64,000 nucleotides of DNA from Canna indica (GCA_034359265.1 CP136890.1:33956501-34020500); one strand, 5' to 3'. Shown: positions 1 through 13,349, counted from the stretch's first letter. Translations and numbers: made by a program. Notes: a model not told the origin generated them from the sequence alone.

Positions 1-1651
1 GCATTAGTCATTCCGACTACCCATGCTTCTCGGCATACCACCACAATCACATCACACAAACATGGTGTCCTAAAGTTTCCTTATTTGAAGTCCCGAGTGT
101 CCGCCCGTTCTCAGCCTTTTAATTTCGACCGTATCATGCGCACACTATTGTTCGCAAAATGTTTCTTAGGTGTGAGGCCTAACTCGTCTACTTTTGAGTT
201 TCCATTTCTAACATACACTTTATAATTTCATGTAAATCATCTAGCGTCATATGCTACCTTTTGCTAATGTAAACTACATGTTATAGACTTGGAAATGCAC
301 CCATTAACAATACCGAACATCATATAAACTATAATGAAATTTCTTCACAACACCTACTATGTATAGCCACATGATTCAATGATAAAGAATTTAAATTTTG
401 CAATAAACCATAAATTCAACAAGGAAATAAATTATCTAACATGGTAAAAGTATCACCACATTTATGAATTTAAAGAGGAAAGGTCTAAGGTTGGTTACTA
501 TCCTACCATTCTACTAATTACATGCATCAACATAGAAGCCTTCCTTAGTTAGATCTTACCTAAATGTCATCTTGATTCTAATTGTCAATCTAGGCAACTT
601 GTCATGCCCTATTGTTTTGAGTATTCCTAACCATGAAGTTGATCTTCTAGAGATCGCCATCTCCCCCAATCCTTGCTCGGCCGAGACTTGAGCAAAGCAT
701 GCCTTGCTCGACCGAGCCTCCAAGCATAGGAACAAGAGGGAATGACCAACCCCAATCCTAATATCTTGTTTCCGATCTATCCTAATTAAGACCTTGATCA
801 AGCCGCACACCCCTTGCTCGGCCAACCCATGGACATGGAGTTTTCCCTTTGCTTGGCTGAGCCTACTAGGCTTTAGAGGATGAGTTCCAATCATCACTTT
901 AAGTAAGTAAATCATGAATCCACTTGATATGGGTTTAAGATCGTTCAAAGGGGGTTTACATCCATCAAGGGAATTGGGGAAATTTTCGGCATGACCTTTC
1001 CCCTTTTTCCCTGACTCGGCAGCCCCTAAGATATCAAGAACTCGACAAAAATTGCGGAGATTCGATGCGACAATAATTAAAACAGTAGTAAGATGGTCAA
1101 GGTACCATGAATCGACAAAAAACTCGTGAGAAACTCGACACCTAGCAGTCCTAGGGGTTCGGCTACTCGCCTCCCCCAAATCAACAGAAAGTAACCACTC
1201 ACCTTGATCAACGAAGAAGAAAGGGTGGACGTTGATGACCTCGATCCTTCCGACAACGACACAGTTTTCGGCGCTGACCCAAGATCTCCCCTCATCCCTC
1301 TCTTGCTCGGGTGGCGTGCGGCTAAAGAATGAGCCGCATGGCTCATGATGAGGGGTTTTATCCCCTCATCCACCAATGACATAAATGCCCCTCTAACTGA
1401 CTTAGCCTCTACTCGACTCGATCCGAGTCCGATTTGGGCCCCGATTCGATCCGCATACACGATTTGAACTCGACTCAAAAAGGACATCTAATGCTTAATA
1501 AGGAAATATCCCTCTAACCAATTTAAACTTCATAAGCCGAGTTATACCTTCTACTCGAGGCAACTCCATGGCTCGACTCGACTAACTCCTGATCTGGTGC
1601 ACTGCACCAAAAATATATTTTTATATTAGGAAAAAAAATTCGGGTCTTACA
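1..1651 (-). mobile_element. LTR of a Ty3-gypsy element, minus strand, cut by window edge
   Basis: Read on the minus strand, an LTR begins at 1651 with TGTAAGACCCG, a common start for plant chromovirus LTRs, and runs left. A TATA-like GGATAAAA lies near 1352-1365 and is followed by a C-rich, CTCATGAGCC-like segment, the same layout as the LTRs of the complete gypsy element at 17986-35032. Open frames inside it (for example 556-1487) have no recognisable domain and are treated as chance. The other end lies left of the window, so a full element and a solo LTR cannot be told apart. Confidence 0.6.
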
Positions 1652-1710
1652 ACCACCTTGTTCTGTAACTCCACATGATCCTAGGCAGCGAGCCTCTGTT
1701 TCTTGTTGAT

Positions 1711-1867
1711 TATGGTAGAGAATATATGTTTCTTGTTGAGGTTCTAATGTTGAACCTGCTTCACCATCCTAACCTTGTTAACCTGATTGGGTATTGTGCT
1801 GATGGAGATTAAAGACTTTTGGTTTATGAATACATGCTGTTAGGATCCTTGGACGATCATCTTCATG
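1711..1867 (+). pseudogene. Fragment of a receptor-like cytoplasmic kinase exon
   Basis: The plus strand encodes a stretch ending in a clear kinase subdomain IV/V signature: [16 protein letters not shown], one stop codon, then RLLVYEYM, GSLDDHLHG. This is the hallmark of plant RLCK-VII (PBS1/PBL-like) serine/threonine kinases. A good GT donor (GTAATT) follows at 1868, so it looks like one exon kept with its splice site. No further kinase exons are recognisable on either side, and a gypsy LTR ends 60 bp upstream. The TAA inside the conserved block and the lack of partners make it a dead fragment, either captured or left from a gene destroyed by insertions. Confidence 0.75.
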
Positions 1868-2379
1868 GTAATTATTTCTAAACCCTTATCATTTTATATT
1901 GTTCAAAGTATTTTTGCACATGTAATTGTTTTGAAAGAACAATTTATTCACATGGTTGCAACAGACCTCCGCGCAGGAGCTGGGAAGGTTGGAGGTATCT
2001 AGCAAGTTCAAACTGTTAATTTGTAATCAATCTTGCCCTTGCAAATAGTTGAGACAAAATGTTCTTTTCTTTTTGTTGTAGCCCTAGAATTCGCATTATG
2101 GATGCCAAACAACAATTCCACTGTTGAATTTTTTTGTGAATTTTTTTTTTGAAAATTCATCATTAATTTTAAGACTACTTTATGTATGAAGATTTTTATG
2201 TATAAAATTGAATATGAGCATTAAAAATGTGTAAGGGTATTTTGGTAATTTTGTCTTGTAGATGATTGTGTTATAGCAAAACAAACATATGACAGGACTG
2301 TATATCGTGTTTTGTTCCTATAAATTCATAAAATTTCTGAAAGTTCAGTGGCATTTTCGTAAATATCATATATATATTT
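1868..2379. other. Non-coding AT-rich stretch
   Basis: No gene, RNA or transposon end can be supported here. It begins as the putative intron after the kinase exon and merges into the non-coding part of element A1 without a visible boundary. Confidence 0.5.
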
Positions 2380-2399
2380 TTTTCAAAAGTTACCAATTT

Positions 2400-3560
2400 T
2401 GATTCAAACTTTTCAGACATATCTGAATGATCACTTAAGATGAGTGTGTCAAGTTTGAACTCAAAATAAATTCTCTAAGTCCATTTTTTAACCTATCTCG
2501 ATTTTAACCAAAAACTTATTTTTCAAGTTATCCCTCAAGTTATCAAAATTATTTTTAGAAATCATTTTACTCAAACAATAGTGAGAACGATATTAGAAAT
2601 GAAATCAAATTAGTATACACAAAGTTTTATTAGAAGTTTTCGACGATAAACCAAAGTATCGGAAAGATTGATATTTCAAGAAGATGATATTTTGCATTTC
2701 TAAAACCCAATTTTAAAATTCCACTATAAATCATATTCTCAATGAAAAATTCTGACATTTTTACTGAAGAAACTAGATTTTTCACTGAAGATGCAGTTTC
2801 AATAATTAGTTAAAAAAGATTTTTCTACATTTTTCTAAAATTAACTGAAAATGCTAAAATTCTAATGGTATTTCTATAATTTTCAATTATTTTTCAAAAC
2901 GTACTCAGTTTTCATTCAAACTTTTATAACACCACATAATGGTTAGTAAAGTGTGTATGTCTAGTTTGAGATTAAAATAATGTCCTTAGACCAAGTTATC
3001 AACTTAACATGGTTTCATCCTAAAACAAGCAAGTTATCATGAAACTTTGCTATGGTGAATATTATCATTTACTCACGATTTTTCAAACATAAACCTATGA
3101 ACACCTAACATGAGTAAATCTAAATATGTTCCTCAAATATGGATCGAAAATGAGTCCTCTAAGTCAATTTGTTGACTTGGGTGAAACATGCTCAAGGGAA
3201 GTTATCATGAAATGACCTCTATATCATTTTATCCATATATATTCTTTTGATTTCTTCATTCTAAATGTTTGGAAACATGCCATATGTATACCTAAACATG
3301 TTTATGAAGCTTTGGACTTAAAAATAATTGTCCAAGTTGATTTGTTGACTAGGGTCAAACCTTTCCAAGTTTAAGTCCCCTAAAGTGGATTAGTTTTCAC
3401 CTTGTTCATCTAGACATGAATTTTCAAATTTAAACACCTAGAATTATGTCATGTGTGTATCTAAACATAAAACATGTTTATTGGATGTAGACTTAAAAAT
3501 GAAATCTCTAATGACAAATCATAACCTAGAGCAAGTTTCATTCGATGGAACTTTCCTAAG
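2400..3560. repeat. Degenerate repeat modules in the A1 non-coding region
   Basis: Irregularly spaced modules, roughly 170-200 bp apart, share a block about a gttt-ggactt-aaaa stretch, a tcctctaagtc stretch and then an inverted-repeat core. The cleanest cores are aagtcaatttgttgactt at 3161-3178 and a variant at about 3333-3350. Weaker versions lie near 2480, 2990 and 3510. The same modules occur in A2 (38740-39800). Confidence 0.6.
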
Positions 3561-4422
3561 TACTGAAATTCATCATACTCATGAGATTTCATAGTTTTCT
3601 CATGAAAATTCAATCATGAGCATACAGAAATCATTTAAACATAATTATTGAGGTAATTAAACTATATTTTACTAAAAGCCAAGATCATACCTCATTTGAG
3701 ATAAATTTTGCCAAACTTGTCAACTCTCATTTCAATTTCAATCTATTAGCCTTCCATCACATTTTTTATAACTTGTAAGCAATATTCACTAGTAGCATAA
3801 TGGAAATGTGGCTACTAATAGTTATCGTACTAGATAGCAAAGAGGGAATCAAGTATCGATTTCAAAATCTACTTCGCTAAATAGCTTTAAATCCAATGCA
3901 AAGTAAACAATCATGAATCCAAAATAAATCGAGAGATCCCAAAAATATGAAATATTTGAAAATTAAGATCTCCAACCCTTTCTATTGGTTGAAAACCGAA
4001 AGACCACAATTAGCTTACGATTTAAAACCATAAGGTTGCATGAGCCCTTTATAGGCTAGCAAGGTCTCCGAAGAGATCGAAAATCAAAATTAAAAACATT
4101 TTTGAAATCATATCGAGAGCAGAAAATCTACTAATATTAAGCATATATCAAAACTCCAACTCTAATTTAAGCAAATAGGTATAGGAGATGATACCAAAGT
4201 CTTTGATGCCAACCTTTCCTAAGTCATCAAGGTTGTTTGAAGATGCAACCGAGTGAAGACTCTTCATTGGGGTCCTTGGTTAACTTCAACAAACCATCAA
4301 TCTTCTAACCTTGTGTGGTAGCCCCCCCTACAAAAGAACATGGGATCATTGGTGCCCAAATGACTTTGGATCCTTGGGGGTTAGTGGGCTTAGCTATCAA
4401 AGTGTCTTAACACCACTTCGAT

Positions 4423-5665
4423 TCATCTTAAATGCGGAATCATATATAGCATGCCTGTAAACACCACAACAAAAACAATGACCATAAAATTTTTTGTTAT
4501 CATTTTTCTTAGCATATGATTTAACATTGGAATGCATAACATGAGATTTATGATGAACATAAGAATTCTTGAAAGAAATATTTTTCTTTTCAAATTTTTT
4601 AAGGAAGTTGAGTTTTTCAAATTATTTACTTCCTTGTTCATAATTAAAATCTGATTTTTAAAAGCTTCAATTGACTTATGCATGTCATGTAGTTGAGATT
4701 TCAAAACATTGTTTTCACTTTTGATTTTTGAATTCTCAAGTCTCAAATTTTCATTTACCTTTTTTAAATCTTTGTTTTTGACTCTCAAATCATTAATCTC
4801 AAAATTTGAGCTATCATGACAATGATCAATAGAACTAGTTTTTAGTTTTTCATTTTCTAATTCTAATGCATGCACATGACAATTAAGTCTAGAATTTTCT
4901 TTCTTCATTTTCCTATTTTCCTTATCCTTTTTGACAAGCAAGGCATAAATTTTCTTGCATTCATTTACTAACTCATCATATGGCTATCATGTGAATTGGA
5001 AGAGCTAGTACTATTAATATGACTAGAGGAAAAAGGAGAGTGTACCTCATCATTTGCATTTTTGAGGCTCACTTTGGAGGTGGCTTTATAGTCATGGGTA
5101 GAGGATGCTTCGTGTGAATGAGATGTAGAGATGGAAGCACTTGACCTCTTCCTTGTTTTGTTCTTTATGTTAGGGAAATTTTTCTTTACATGCCCTTTTT
5201 CTTTACATGCATGGCAAATTAGATTTCTTTTTCAGCTCCTAGAGTTGCTTCTTTGAGTAGAAGAGCTATGAGCATCAAAACTAAGATTAGGGGTGGGTGA
5301 ATGACCATTATCATCACTACCTACATTAAATGTACCAATTTCTTCGATTTTAGCATGATCGTATAAAACATTCAAACTAGCCCATAAATCAAAAGTCGTA
5401 GAGCAATGCATGACTTTTTCAACAAATGTCATTTGGTAATTTACAAAGTATGCAATTCATGGCATCTCCATTAAATTTAAATATTTTTTTGTCAAGTTTC
5501 ACTTCAAAAATGCATGTCAACCTTAGGTTCAATGAATTCTAATCTTAACATGTTAAGGACACCAAAACCTTTAGTCTTTAAATATGTGTACATCCTATAT
5601 TTCCAAAGACCAAAGTTCGAGGTATTAAACCTAGGAGGTGAAGATGCTAAACTCTCTAGTGTCAT
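4423..5665 (-). pseudogene. Broken gag of element A1 (copia-type, coiled coil)
   Basis: The start MTLESLASSPPR lies at 5665 on the minus strand. An N-terminal UBN2-like gag region follows (FGLWKYRMY, FIEPKVDM, VMHCSTTFDLWASLNVLYD), then an SSSTQRSNSRS linker, then a long Asn/Lys/Leu-rich coiled coil (4620-4941) and the remains of a CCHC knuckle (CFCCGVYRH, last Cys lost) near 4440-4480. Several frameshifts and stops separate these parts. Gag would form the particle and bind RNA. The same order in A2 and A3 shows one family. Confidence 0.75.
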
Positions 5666-5721
5666 TCTTCGAATCGAGACAAGATGTGGAGGAGATGGTG
5701 AAATCTTAAGCTACAGACTCA

Positions 5722-5732
5722 CTCTGATACCA
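5722..5732 (-). promoter_or_regulatory. Primer binding site of A1
   Basis: Reads TGGTATCAGAG on the minus strand, complementary to the 3' end of plant initiator-Met tRNA, and lies just inside the LTR. Confidence 0.8.
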
Positions 5733-5734
5733 AA

Positions 5735-6205
5735 TATTGGTGAAATGGCATACACTAGAGGGGGGGTGAATAGTGTGTTAACTAAATCTTTAGCCTGGCT
5801 AATTTTAGTTTTAATCTTTTCTTACAACTTAGGCAATTCACAAATCAAGTAGCAAACAAAAGCAAGATAAGCAATACGAAATTCAACACACAAAAGTATC
5901 AATCCTAACTCAATGAGATTTATAGTGGTTTGGCCTCAATACCTACTCCATTACCTAATCACCATATTTAGGATTTCCAAACTAGCTTTACTAGATTAAT
6001 TAGTTTCCTTACAACAAGGATGTTTTCGCTGGAGAATCTCCGCTCTCAAACTGGAGGCACTTCTACACCCAGAAGTATCCCGCCTTCCTACCGAGAGCAC
6101 TCTCCCACCTCAACCCTGAGGACAACTCAACTAATCCTAGCAAACAACGTTTTCACCAGTGGAATTAAGCCTTAACACTAAGGCAACCACCAACCATTCA
6201 AGACT
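5735..6205 (-). repeat. Partial 5' LTR of A1
   Basis: Matches the PBS-proximal ends of the A3 (15626 on) and A2 (42778 on) LTRs, including the G-run followed by tgaatagtgtg and the segment describing attccaaactag-like text. It ends where copia B starts with TGTTAGTG at 6206. Confidence 0.8.
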
Positions 6206-6955
6206 GTTAGTGTTGGCTTTTTATGAGATTGGCTATATTTGGCAAAAGTACTCCAAGTTCTGCTTATATTGAAGACAATTTCAATTGTGTGACGACAGTT
6301 TCAATTGCTCCGCAATCTATGGATTTCAGGATAATGATGCAGCGAAAAATGAGAACCTTTTGTTTCCTGCAGATATGATGACTTTTCATCTTCATTATTA
6401 ATGATAATTTTCTTTGATATCTCTGATATTTCTAATCATCGTTAATTTCATTGCCCGATTAATTTTAAGAGTAGAGGTGAGGTCCTCTTTAATATTTTCG
6501 GACGTTACTCCTTTGATCTTTATGGTCTTTATGATTTAAGTGCTAATTATTTGTTTTGAACCAATGACTGTTGGTTGTTGAACTGATGGTATTATTGAAC
6601 AAATAGTTATGCTAGCATTGATTCAGATCTATCAGTTGTCACATATAAATTTTGGTGAAAATATCTAATTTATTAAGTCCCGTGTGTGCACACTGTGTTG
6701 CCAGTCATTTAGAGGAGTTGAGATTGTTGAGTGCAAGACGACAACAATCTATCTTTCTTATCTTCAAGTGAAGATGGTTTTGGGCTATTAACTCGCTACA
6801 ACACAAGGACTGTGTGGAGGACGGAACTCTGTGGCTGAAATATCATAGAGAGGCAAGTTGGTATGTATTTGTAATAGCAAATAAGTTTTTTGTTATTTCC
6901 AATTCACTGTAGTAGTGGTAGTTGGATTTCGGGTGTGAAATCATGAGGACTTATA
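6206..6955 (+). repeat. 5' LTR of copia B, 3' part deleted
   Basis: Closely similar to the LTRs at about 17040-17930 and 36017-36942. Compared with those, about 200 bp at its 3' end and the PBS are missing: LTR text up to ttgtatttattgaga runs straight into gag codons for NYAYWK. This is an internal deletion. Confidence 0.75.
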
Positions 6956-9470
6956 TTGTATTTATTGAGACGGAACTATGCATATTGGAAGTCTAGGATG
7001 AGGGCTTTCATCAAGTCCTCGGATGGTCGTTGCTGGACCACAATAGAGATTGGATACACTCCTTCCACAACACCTGATGGGACTGAGCACAAACCTAAAA
7101 GCCAGTATACAGAAGCAGAAATTATTGCAACAAACTATGATAATAAAGCCATTAATGCTATCTTCAGTGGAGTTGATCCTTCTCAATTTAAACTAATCTC
7201 TGCTTGTACCTTGGCAAAGCAAGCATCAGAAATTTTAGAAACGAATCATGAAGGATTCCTGACACTTCAGAAGTCAAAAGTTGAAATCCTCAACACCATA
7301 TTTGAGAATTTAAAATGGGAGAAGATGAAAGTATACAAGACTTTCATGGGAGTATCAAAGATCTCATGAACAATGCTACAACCTTGGAGAGTCATTCTTT
7401 GAAGAAAAGGTAGTAAGGAAAGTTCTGAGATCCATGCCTACCAAGTTCGATATGAAAGTTGCTGCCATAAGTGAAGTTCATGACCCATCTACTATTACTG
7501 TTGACACTTTGATGGGCAAACATGAAACTTATGAGTTGGAATTATCTAAAAAATATTCTCACAAAGAAATGAAGAAGAATCTTGCCTTCAGAGCTACTGA
7601 GGATGAGATCAAGTCAGAAGATTTATTCTGAAGAGGAGATGGATGTTGTACTAGCTCTTATGACAAAGAATTTTGATAGATTTCTGAGAGCAAAGAATAG
7701 GGTAAACCAGAACTCTCAGTCTAATTTGCAATTCAAATAGCAGTTTCAACCGCCCAAGTCTGCCAGTTCCAGATCAAACTCATTTGCTGGAGAAAATAGA
7801 AGAAGTCAATCGTTTGGACAAAAAGATGATCCCAAACAGAAGTTCAAAGGTATCCAATGCTTTGAATGTGAAGGATTTGGACATGTGAGATCAGAATGCT
7901 CAAATCTTCAGAAGAAGATCAAGAAGTCCATTAACTACTACTTAGAGTGACGATGATGAAGAAACTGACTTAGAAGAGCATGAACAAGGCAACTTTAGAG
8001 CTTTCATAACTTCCATAGATGACATAGTTAAAACTGCCGACATCTCTGATGCAGATGATGATCACTGCAAAGTTCAATGTGCAGATAGTCTTGAGGAAGC
8101 CTATCAAAAGATGTTTGATAAATGGGTTGAAGTGGCGAAACTCAACAAGTCTCTCAGCGATCAGAACAAACTTTTGGTTGAAGAAAAGGAGACTCTTAAG
8201 GAGAAAGTTCAAACCCTTCAAAAACAAATTATTGAAAAAGAAGACAAAGAGTCTAAGTTGATTTACGAACTTGAAAAGGTAAAGAAGAAAGTTAGAATGA
8301 TGAATTCTACTAGTACTCTTAGCAAAATTTTGAGTGCACGAAAATGTCCTTCTAATCATAAGGGACTATGATACACTAGTTCATGCCAGTTGAAACCCTA
8401 GTCTCAACTACCAACTCAACTGAGGAACTTTCATAGGCTCTTCAAGTCATCAAAAGCCTACTACGAGGAAGAGAAATAAGGTGCCCATATGCTACTATTG
8501 CAAATTGCTTCAAACTCTCCAATAAATTGAGGAGAAAGGATTATATAAATTGCCCAAGGCAAAAAGTTAAGCAAATCTAGGCAAGAAAGACTGATTTTAA
8601 CTACCATGTTGCGTTTATATCAAAGTCTGTTTCTTCTCTTGGATCTTGGTATTTCGACAGTGGATGTTCTTAGCATATGATAGGAAGTCCTAAAAATCTG
8701 AAAGATATTAAGGAACATGGAGGTGCAACTGTCACTTTTGGAGATGGAGGACACGGAAATGTCATAGGAGTTGGAACTCTAAATGTTCTAGAAATTCCTA
8801 ATCTGGAAAATGTCCTACTTGTAAGAGGTCTCAAAGCTAATCTTGTGAGTATAATCCAATTGTGTGATCAAAGTTTAAATGTTCAATTTACTAAAAGCAG
8901 TTGCAAGGTTCTTGATAAGGATGGTGACTGTATTCTTGAAGGGAACAAATCTAGAGACAACTGCTACAAAATTGCCTACTCTTGTATTTGTCTTTCGGCT
9001 GTTTCTTCTAACATTAATATGTGGCATCGACGGTTAGGTCATGTTAATTATAGAGATCTGAAGACACTTGTAAATGCTGAAGTGGTCAGAAGCCTTCCTA
9101 AATTTTCAAGAGAACCTGTAGTTGTTTGCGGTGCTTATCAAGAAGGAAAGCAGACCAGGCAGTCTCATCAGTAGTTACAACTGGTAGCTATTTCTAAACC
9201 TCTTGAGCTTCTTCACTGGGATCTTGCCGGTCCCATGCAGGTCGAAAGTATTCATGGTAAAAAGTATGTCCTTCTCTGTATAGATGATTTCTCACGTTTT
9301 ACTTGGACAGTATTCCTAAAGGAAAAGTCCAATGCTTTTAGCATTTTTAAATCTCTATGTTTGAGACTTTAGAGTGAGCAAGAACACTCCCTATTACGAA
9401 GGTGATTAGAATAAGGAGTGATCATGGAAGAGAATTTGAGAACATTTCTTTCTCGGAAGTTTGTGATGAA
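6956..9470 (+). pseudogene. Copia gag-protease-integrase, decayed
   Basis: Parts in order: UBN2-type gag (NYAYWKSRMRAFI at about 6975 and PTKFDMKVAAISEV at 7437), CCHC zinc knuckle CFECEGFGHVRSEC (about 7860), coiled coil (8111-8300), protease YFDSGCS with the catalytic D-S-G intact followed by a stop (about 8650-8672), GAG-pre-integrase motif MWHRRLGHVNYRDL (9020), and the integrase core with WDLAGPM, CIDDFSRFTW and RSDHGREFEN. There are several stops and frameshifts (7370, 7630, 7738, 8370, 8670, 9172, 9372). It was a copia polyprotein that would process and integrate the element and is now non-functional. The gag, knuckle and coiled-coil order resembles Sirevirus-like lineages, but without RT the lineage cannot be fixed. 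Confidence 0.85.
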
Positions 9471-9483
9471 AACAGTATATTGT

Positions 9484-12018
9484 TGTAATACCTGTAAAAT
9501 TTTAAAATGCTTATTTAATTATTTTAGCGGGATAATTTAAGTCGCGCGTCAAGATAGGCCGGATGAAATGCTGAAGGGCGTGAATTGAAGATTTGCGTTG
9601 GCACGCAAGGTAATTAATTTATCTAAGTTGATTAGTCCTTAGATGAGTAGTTGGGTCGAGATGAGTCCAGAGGTTCAAATGGAGCTCGAATCAGACATGT
9701 ATTGGTCGAGTTATGATTTGTTTTAGACTTGACCTAAGTTAAGAGGCACTTTGATCATTTGGAAATCAGGGTTTCAGTATTTATACCTCATCCCTTAGGA
9801 GTGCGCGACTCATAGCAGCAGCCGCACACCCCCTTGGGCATCCATAGGAAGAGGCTCACGCATGGAGAGGGAAGAAGGGAATCTCAACAGACTACTCCTC
9901 ACATCATTATGATTTACATTTCGATCGGCGAAGATTGGTTTTTGACGATCGGATCTGTCGCTGTCTTGGAATTACCAAAGCCCTGTTTTTGGTTTTCTTC
10001 TCCAGGATTCTACTACATCGAGTTTTCCAAATTGGGTGATCGGGATCCTATCCTAGGGCTGATCAGACTGAAATTTGGGGAGAATGTCTGAGACCCCTTG
10101 CCCCTAGATGTGAATGGTGGAGATCTAGTTTGGACGGCTAGATTTTCGGATTCACGAGAGGGAAGGAGAAGGTGTGGGAGGATTTGAAACTGGGCAGCAC
10201 ACCCGGACTTGTGGGAGCGTGGAGGACTACCTTCCTTTACAATTTTCTAATCCGGGGAGTGGTTTAAATCTCTTTCTCCCTTGTTCTTTAATCAAGTCGC
10301 CGGCCCTTCCCTTAGGAAATTTCTTGCCGTGGATTTGTGATTTAATGTCTAGGTCCTTGGTCAAATCATAGATTTTTATCATCGTCGTATTCTCCGTTTG
10401 ATAATGCTCAAAATTTTTAGGTATGGCCTCATGGCCTTGATCGAATTGGGGTGTGTGCCGCCCCCTTCACCATTTGTGTTCTTGTGTTTCTTGATGATGT
10501 CTTGGCTTCTTAGAAAAACAAAGGGGGACAAGATAGGAATTGGGTAATGAATTGATACCGTGTAAAGGATTGGGGACTTGCCGCCCCTTTAGGATTCAAT
10601 TTTGGATGGATTAGGGCCATGCCGCCCCTTGTAGGAAGTCACTTAGGTGTGTTTAGGACATGAACAATTGTAGAGACATAATGTGAGGGAAATATTGAAC
10701 CTAGGCTCACATAGAAACATATTTGATCCCTTAGCTTGACATCTTAAGGTCATTAAATTACAGGGAAAAGGAAATCCGGGTAGGGCTGAATTTCCTTGAG
10801 GAAATTTCCAAGGATATGTGAGCCGGCCCTATGAGGAAGGGAATATGGCATTAATTGTTTGGTTGCATACATGAACTTATAAAATTTATCTAAGCTTATT
10901 ACTATTTGTTATAGCATGACTAGATTACTTTGGATAGAATGTTAATTGCTCATGTATGGTATGGCGCATGAATGAGGTTAATATAAATTCTTATTGGAAA
11001 TTTCTTCACTGTTAATATATTATTTAGGATGGATATTGTAGTTTATAGTGATGCATAGGCCGGTGTATGGCCCTGGGTTTCATGCACATGCAAATGTGTG
11101 GACACTGAGGACCCAAGAGGTCCTATGATATTTCTATTGGCTTGCGGATGTTATGCTCATTTAGTTTATGTTGATTACTGGTTATTATATAAATGCTTGG
11201 GTGTGCTTGTGGTTGCACTGGACTATATCGGATCGAGAAGCTCGTCAACCGCCACAGTAACGACCGGCCCGGAGTGACATGGGCGGAAAGCTCGCTGAGC
11301 TAGAGCCAGTCTCAGTGACCGACTCATAGGACCGATAGATCCCTGGATTATTGGACCGACGGGTCTCTAGATATTGGACCGACAGGTTCCTGGATCGGGA
11401 AGCTCGCCAGCCCGCCACACTGACGACCGACACGGGTGGCTTGTTTGGATGGTTGGTTGTGTATATGGTGTTTATTTCTTATTTGGATAGTATGCACATT
11501 GTGCTATGGTTTTTATGGATGGATGGTGATACGTGTTGGCACTTATATTCCCTATGAAATGATAATTATGCATATTTACTACTGCGCATGAGTATATGTT
11601 TATCAATAAATTATTTTCCTGCTGGTCTTGATGTATTGGACATGGTTGATTGAGGAATAAGCCACTCACTAAGTCCAAGTTGGACTTACAGTTTATATGT
11701 TATTTTTTTTCAGCATCAAAGAGTGAATAGATAGGTACTGGGACACAGTAGCTGTAATGCCCAAAATTCTAATAATAATATTTTATCCTCAAGCAGAAGA
11801 TCGTAGGCTCGAGTTAGCGCGGATTGACGGAAAGCTTCGGGATTAAATCCGAGTAAGCATTTAATGTAGACAAAATTAGGCAAAATTTAATTGTCATATT
11901 TATGTGATTTAGCATGCTAGAATGATAGAGGGTCTCGAGTCGAGTCTAGCGGTTCAATCGAAACTTGAATCGGAGTTAGAACGGGTTAGATATGGACTTT
12001 TTAAGTCGAATAACTTAA
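9484..12018 (+). mobile_element. Gypsy LTR pieces: truncated LTR followed by start of another
   Basis: An LTR begins at 9484 with TGTAATACCTG inside the copia integrase. It has a TATA-like TATTTATA near 9779 and the usual chromovirus LTR layout up to a ccactcacta-agtcc block and a polypyrimidine-AG at about 11650-11715. At 11753 a second LTR start (TGTAATGCCC) appears and runs to about 12018, where the A3 gag begins. No PBS, PPT or coding domain lies between. A near-repeated segment about aagctcg-cca-ccgccaca occurs at 11230 and 11395. I read this as remains of two related gypsy LTRs. Open frames here (9834-10371, 11245-11678) show no domain. Confidence 0.55.
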
Positions 12019-13349
12019 CAAGCAAGACATACATTTTCCTACACTCATCTAATAATTCATCATAAGGCATATCATGTGAACTAGATGAGTTAAAACTATC
12101 ATTATTGTTATCATGACTAGATGAAGGAGAAAGTACCTCATTATTTGCAACCATGAGGCGAACTTTGGATGTGGCTTCATAGTCATGGCTACAGGGTGCT
12201 TCAAATGAGTGAGATGTGGAGCTGGAAGCACGTGACCTCTTCCTTCCTTTGTTCTTCATGCTTGGGCAATTTTTTCTTCACATGCCCTCTTTCTTTGCAA
12301 GCATGACAAATTACCTTTCGTTTTCAGCTCTTAGAATTGCTCCTTTGACTAGAAGCACTATGGGCATCAAAACCAAGATTAGTAGTAGGTGAGTGACCAT
12401 TGCCATCACCAACTTCATCAAAAGTGTCAATCTCTTCGGTTTTGGCAAGATCATATAAAACATTTAATGTGGCCCATAAATCACAAGCCGAAGAGCAATG
12501 CATTACTTTTTCTAGGATGTCATTTGGTAATGTGCAAAGTATACAATTCATGGCATCTCCATTATACTTAAACATTTTATTATCTAATTCACTCCAAGCA
12601 TACATGTCAACCTTAGGTTCAATGAATTCTAAACTTAACATGTTAAGGACACCAAAACCCTTAGTCTTTGAATATGTGTATGTCACGCCCCAACTCAGGG
12701 TTACGTGACCGGCGAGGGTATATGTGCCGATACCTCACAGCCTAACCCATGCACATGCCAACTCATGATAATAAAATATAGTGGAAAAAATGTAACGAAT
12801 TTTATTTTAAATGAAAAAAAAAACAAATCAGATTTCATTAGAATCAATTTTAGCAAAATAGTAAAGTGCTGTAACAATAAATCAAGTTCAACGGTTCATT
12901 TACAAATCTAAAATGAAAGATATGAATGTTCCCAAGGGACTACAACTCCAAAATACCAAAATATACGTGCATGACAAACTACCAAAAACTTCACTATGAC
13001 CCCTAACTAGGACTACTATGAGATCAATGTGGCTCCTCTGCCCTTCAGCCGCGCCAAGTGCTCCAGCCCACCTCACCAGCCAGGCTCTGCAAAAAAATAA
13101 AAAAATGACATCGGGTGAGTTCAAAAGAACTCAGTGAGCGGTTCTACCGACCCCCACGAAAAACCAATCACAGTGATATAGCATATGATAAATACACGTC
13201 TCATACAAGATAAAGTAACAAGTGGTATAACTAGCTATCTGGCCATCTGGCCACCACATGCCCGCAGGGAAACCAACACTCTAGTAGTGAAGTACAACAG
13301 ACCTTAGCCTACCGTGCCCTAAGGCAACAGATCACACTCAAGGGTTACG

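Larger units (their letters stand above)
2380..6205 (-). mobile_element. Element A1: gag-only LTR retrotransposon, minus strand, truncated
   Basis: Order on the minus strand: partial 5' LTR (5735-6205), PBS (5722-5732), broken gag (5665-4423), then about 2 kb of AT-rich non-coding DNA colinear with 38700-41300 of element A2. The 3' LTR is missing and copia element B (from 6206) interrupts the 5' LTR. No protease, integrase or reverse transcriptase frame is visible, as in A2, so the family appears non-autonomous, comparable to the TR-GAG class of plant LTR elements. Confidence 0.75.
6206..9483 (+). mobile_element. Element B: truncated Ty1-copia retrotransposon, plus strand
   Basis: The element starts with an LTR (TGTTAGTGTTGGC) inserted into the A1 LTR. 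A gag-pol reading frame runs to the integrase core at about 9470, where a gypsy LTR (9484) cuts it. Reverse transcriptase and RNase H are absent. A copy of its 3' internal end and LTR may survive at 16887-17930, beyond the insertions that fill 9484-16886. Confidence 0.75.

Noticed and set aside
556..1487. Two overlapping minus-strand open frames of 207 and 136 codons
   Set aside because: They lie inside a gypsy LTR, have no recognisable domain and overlap each other in different frames.
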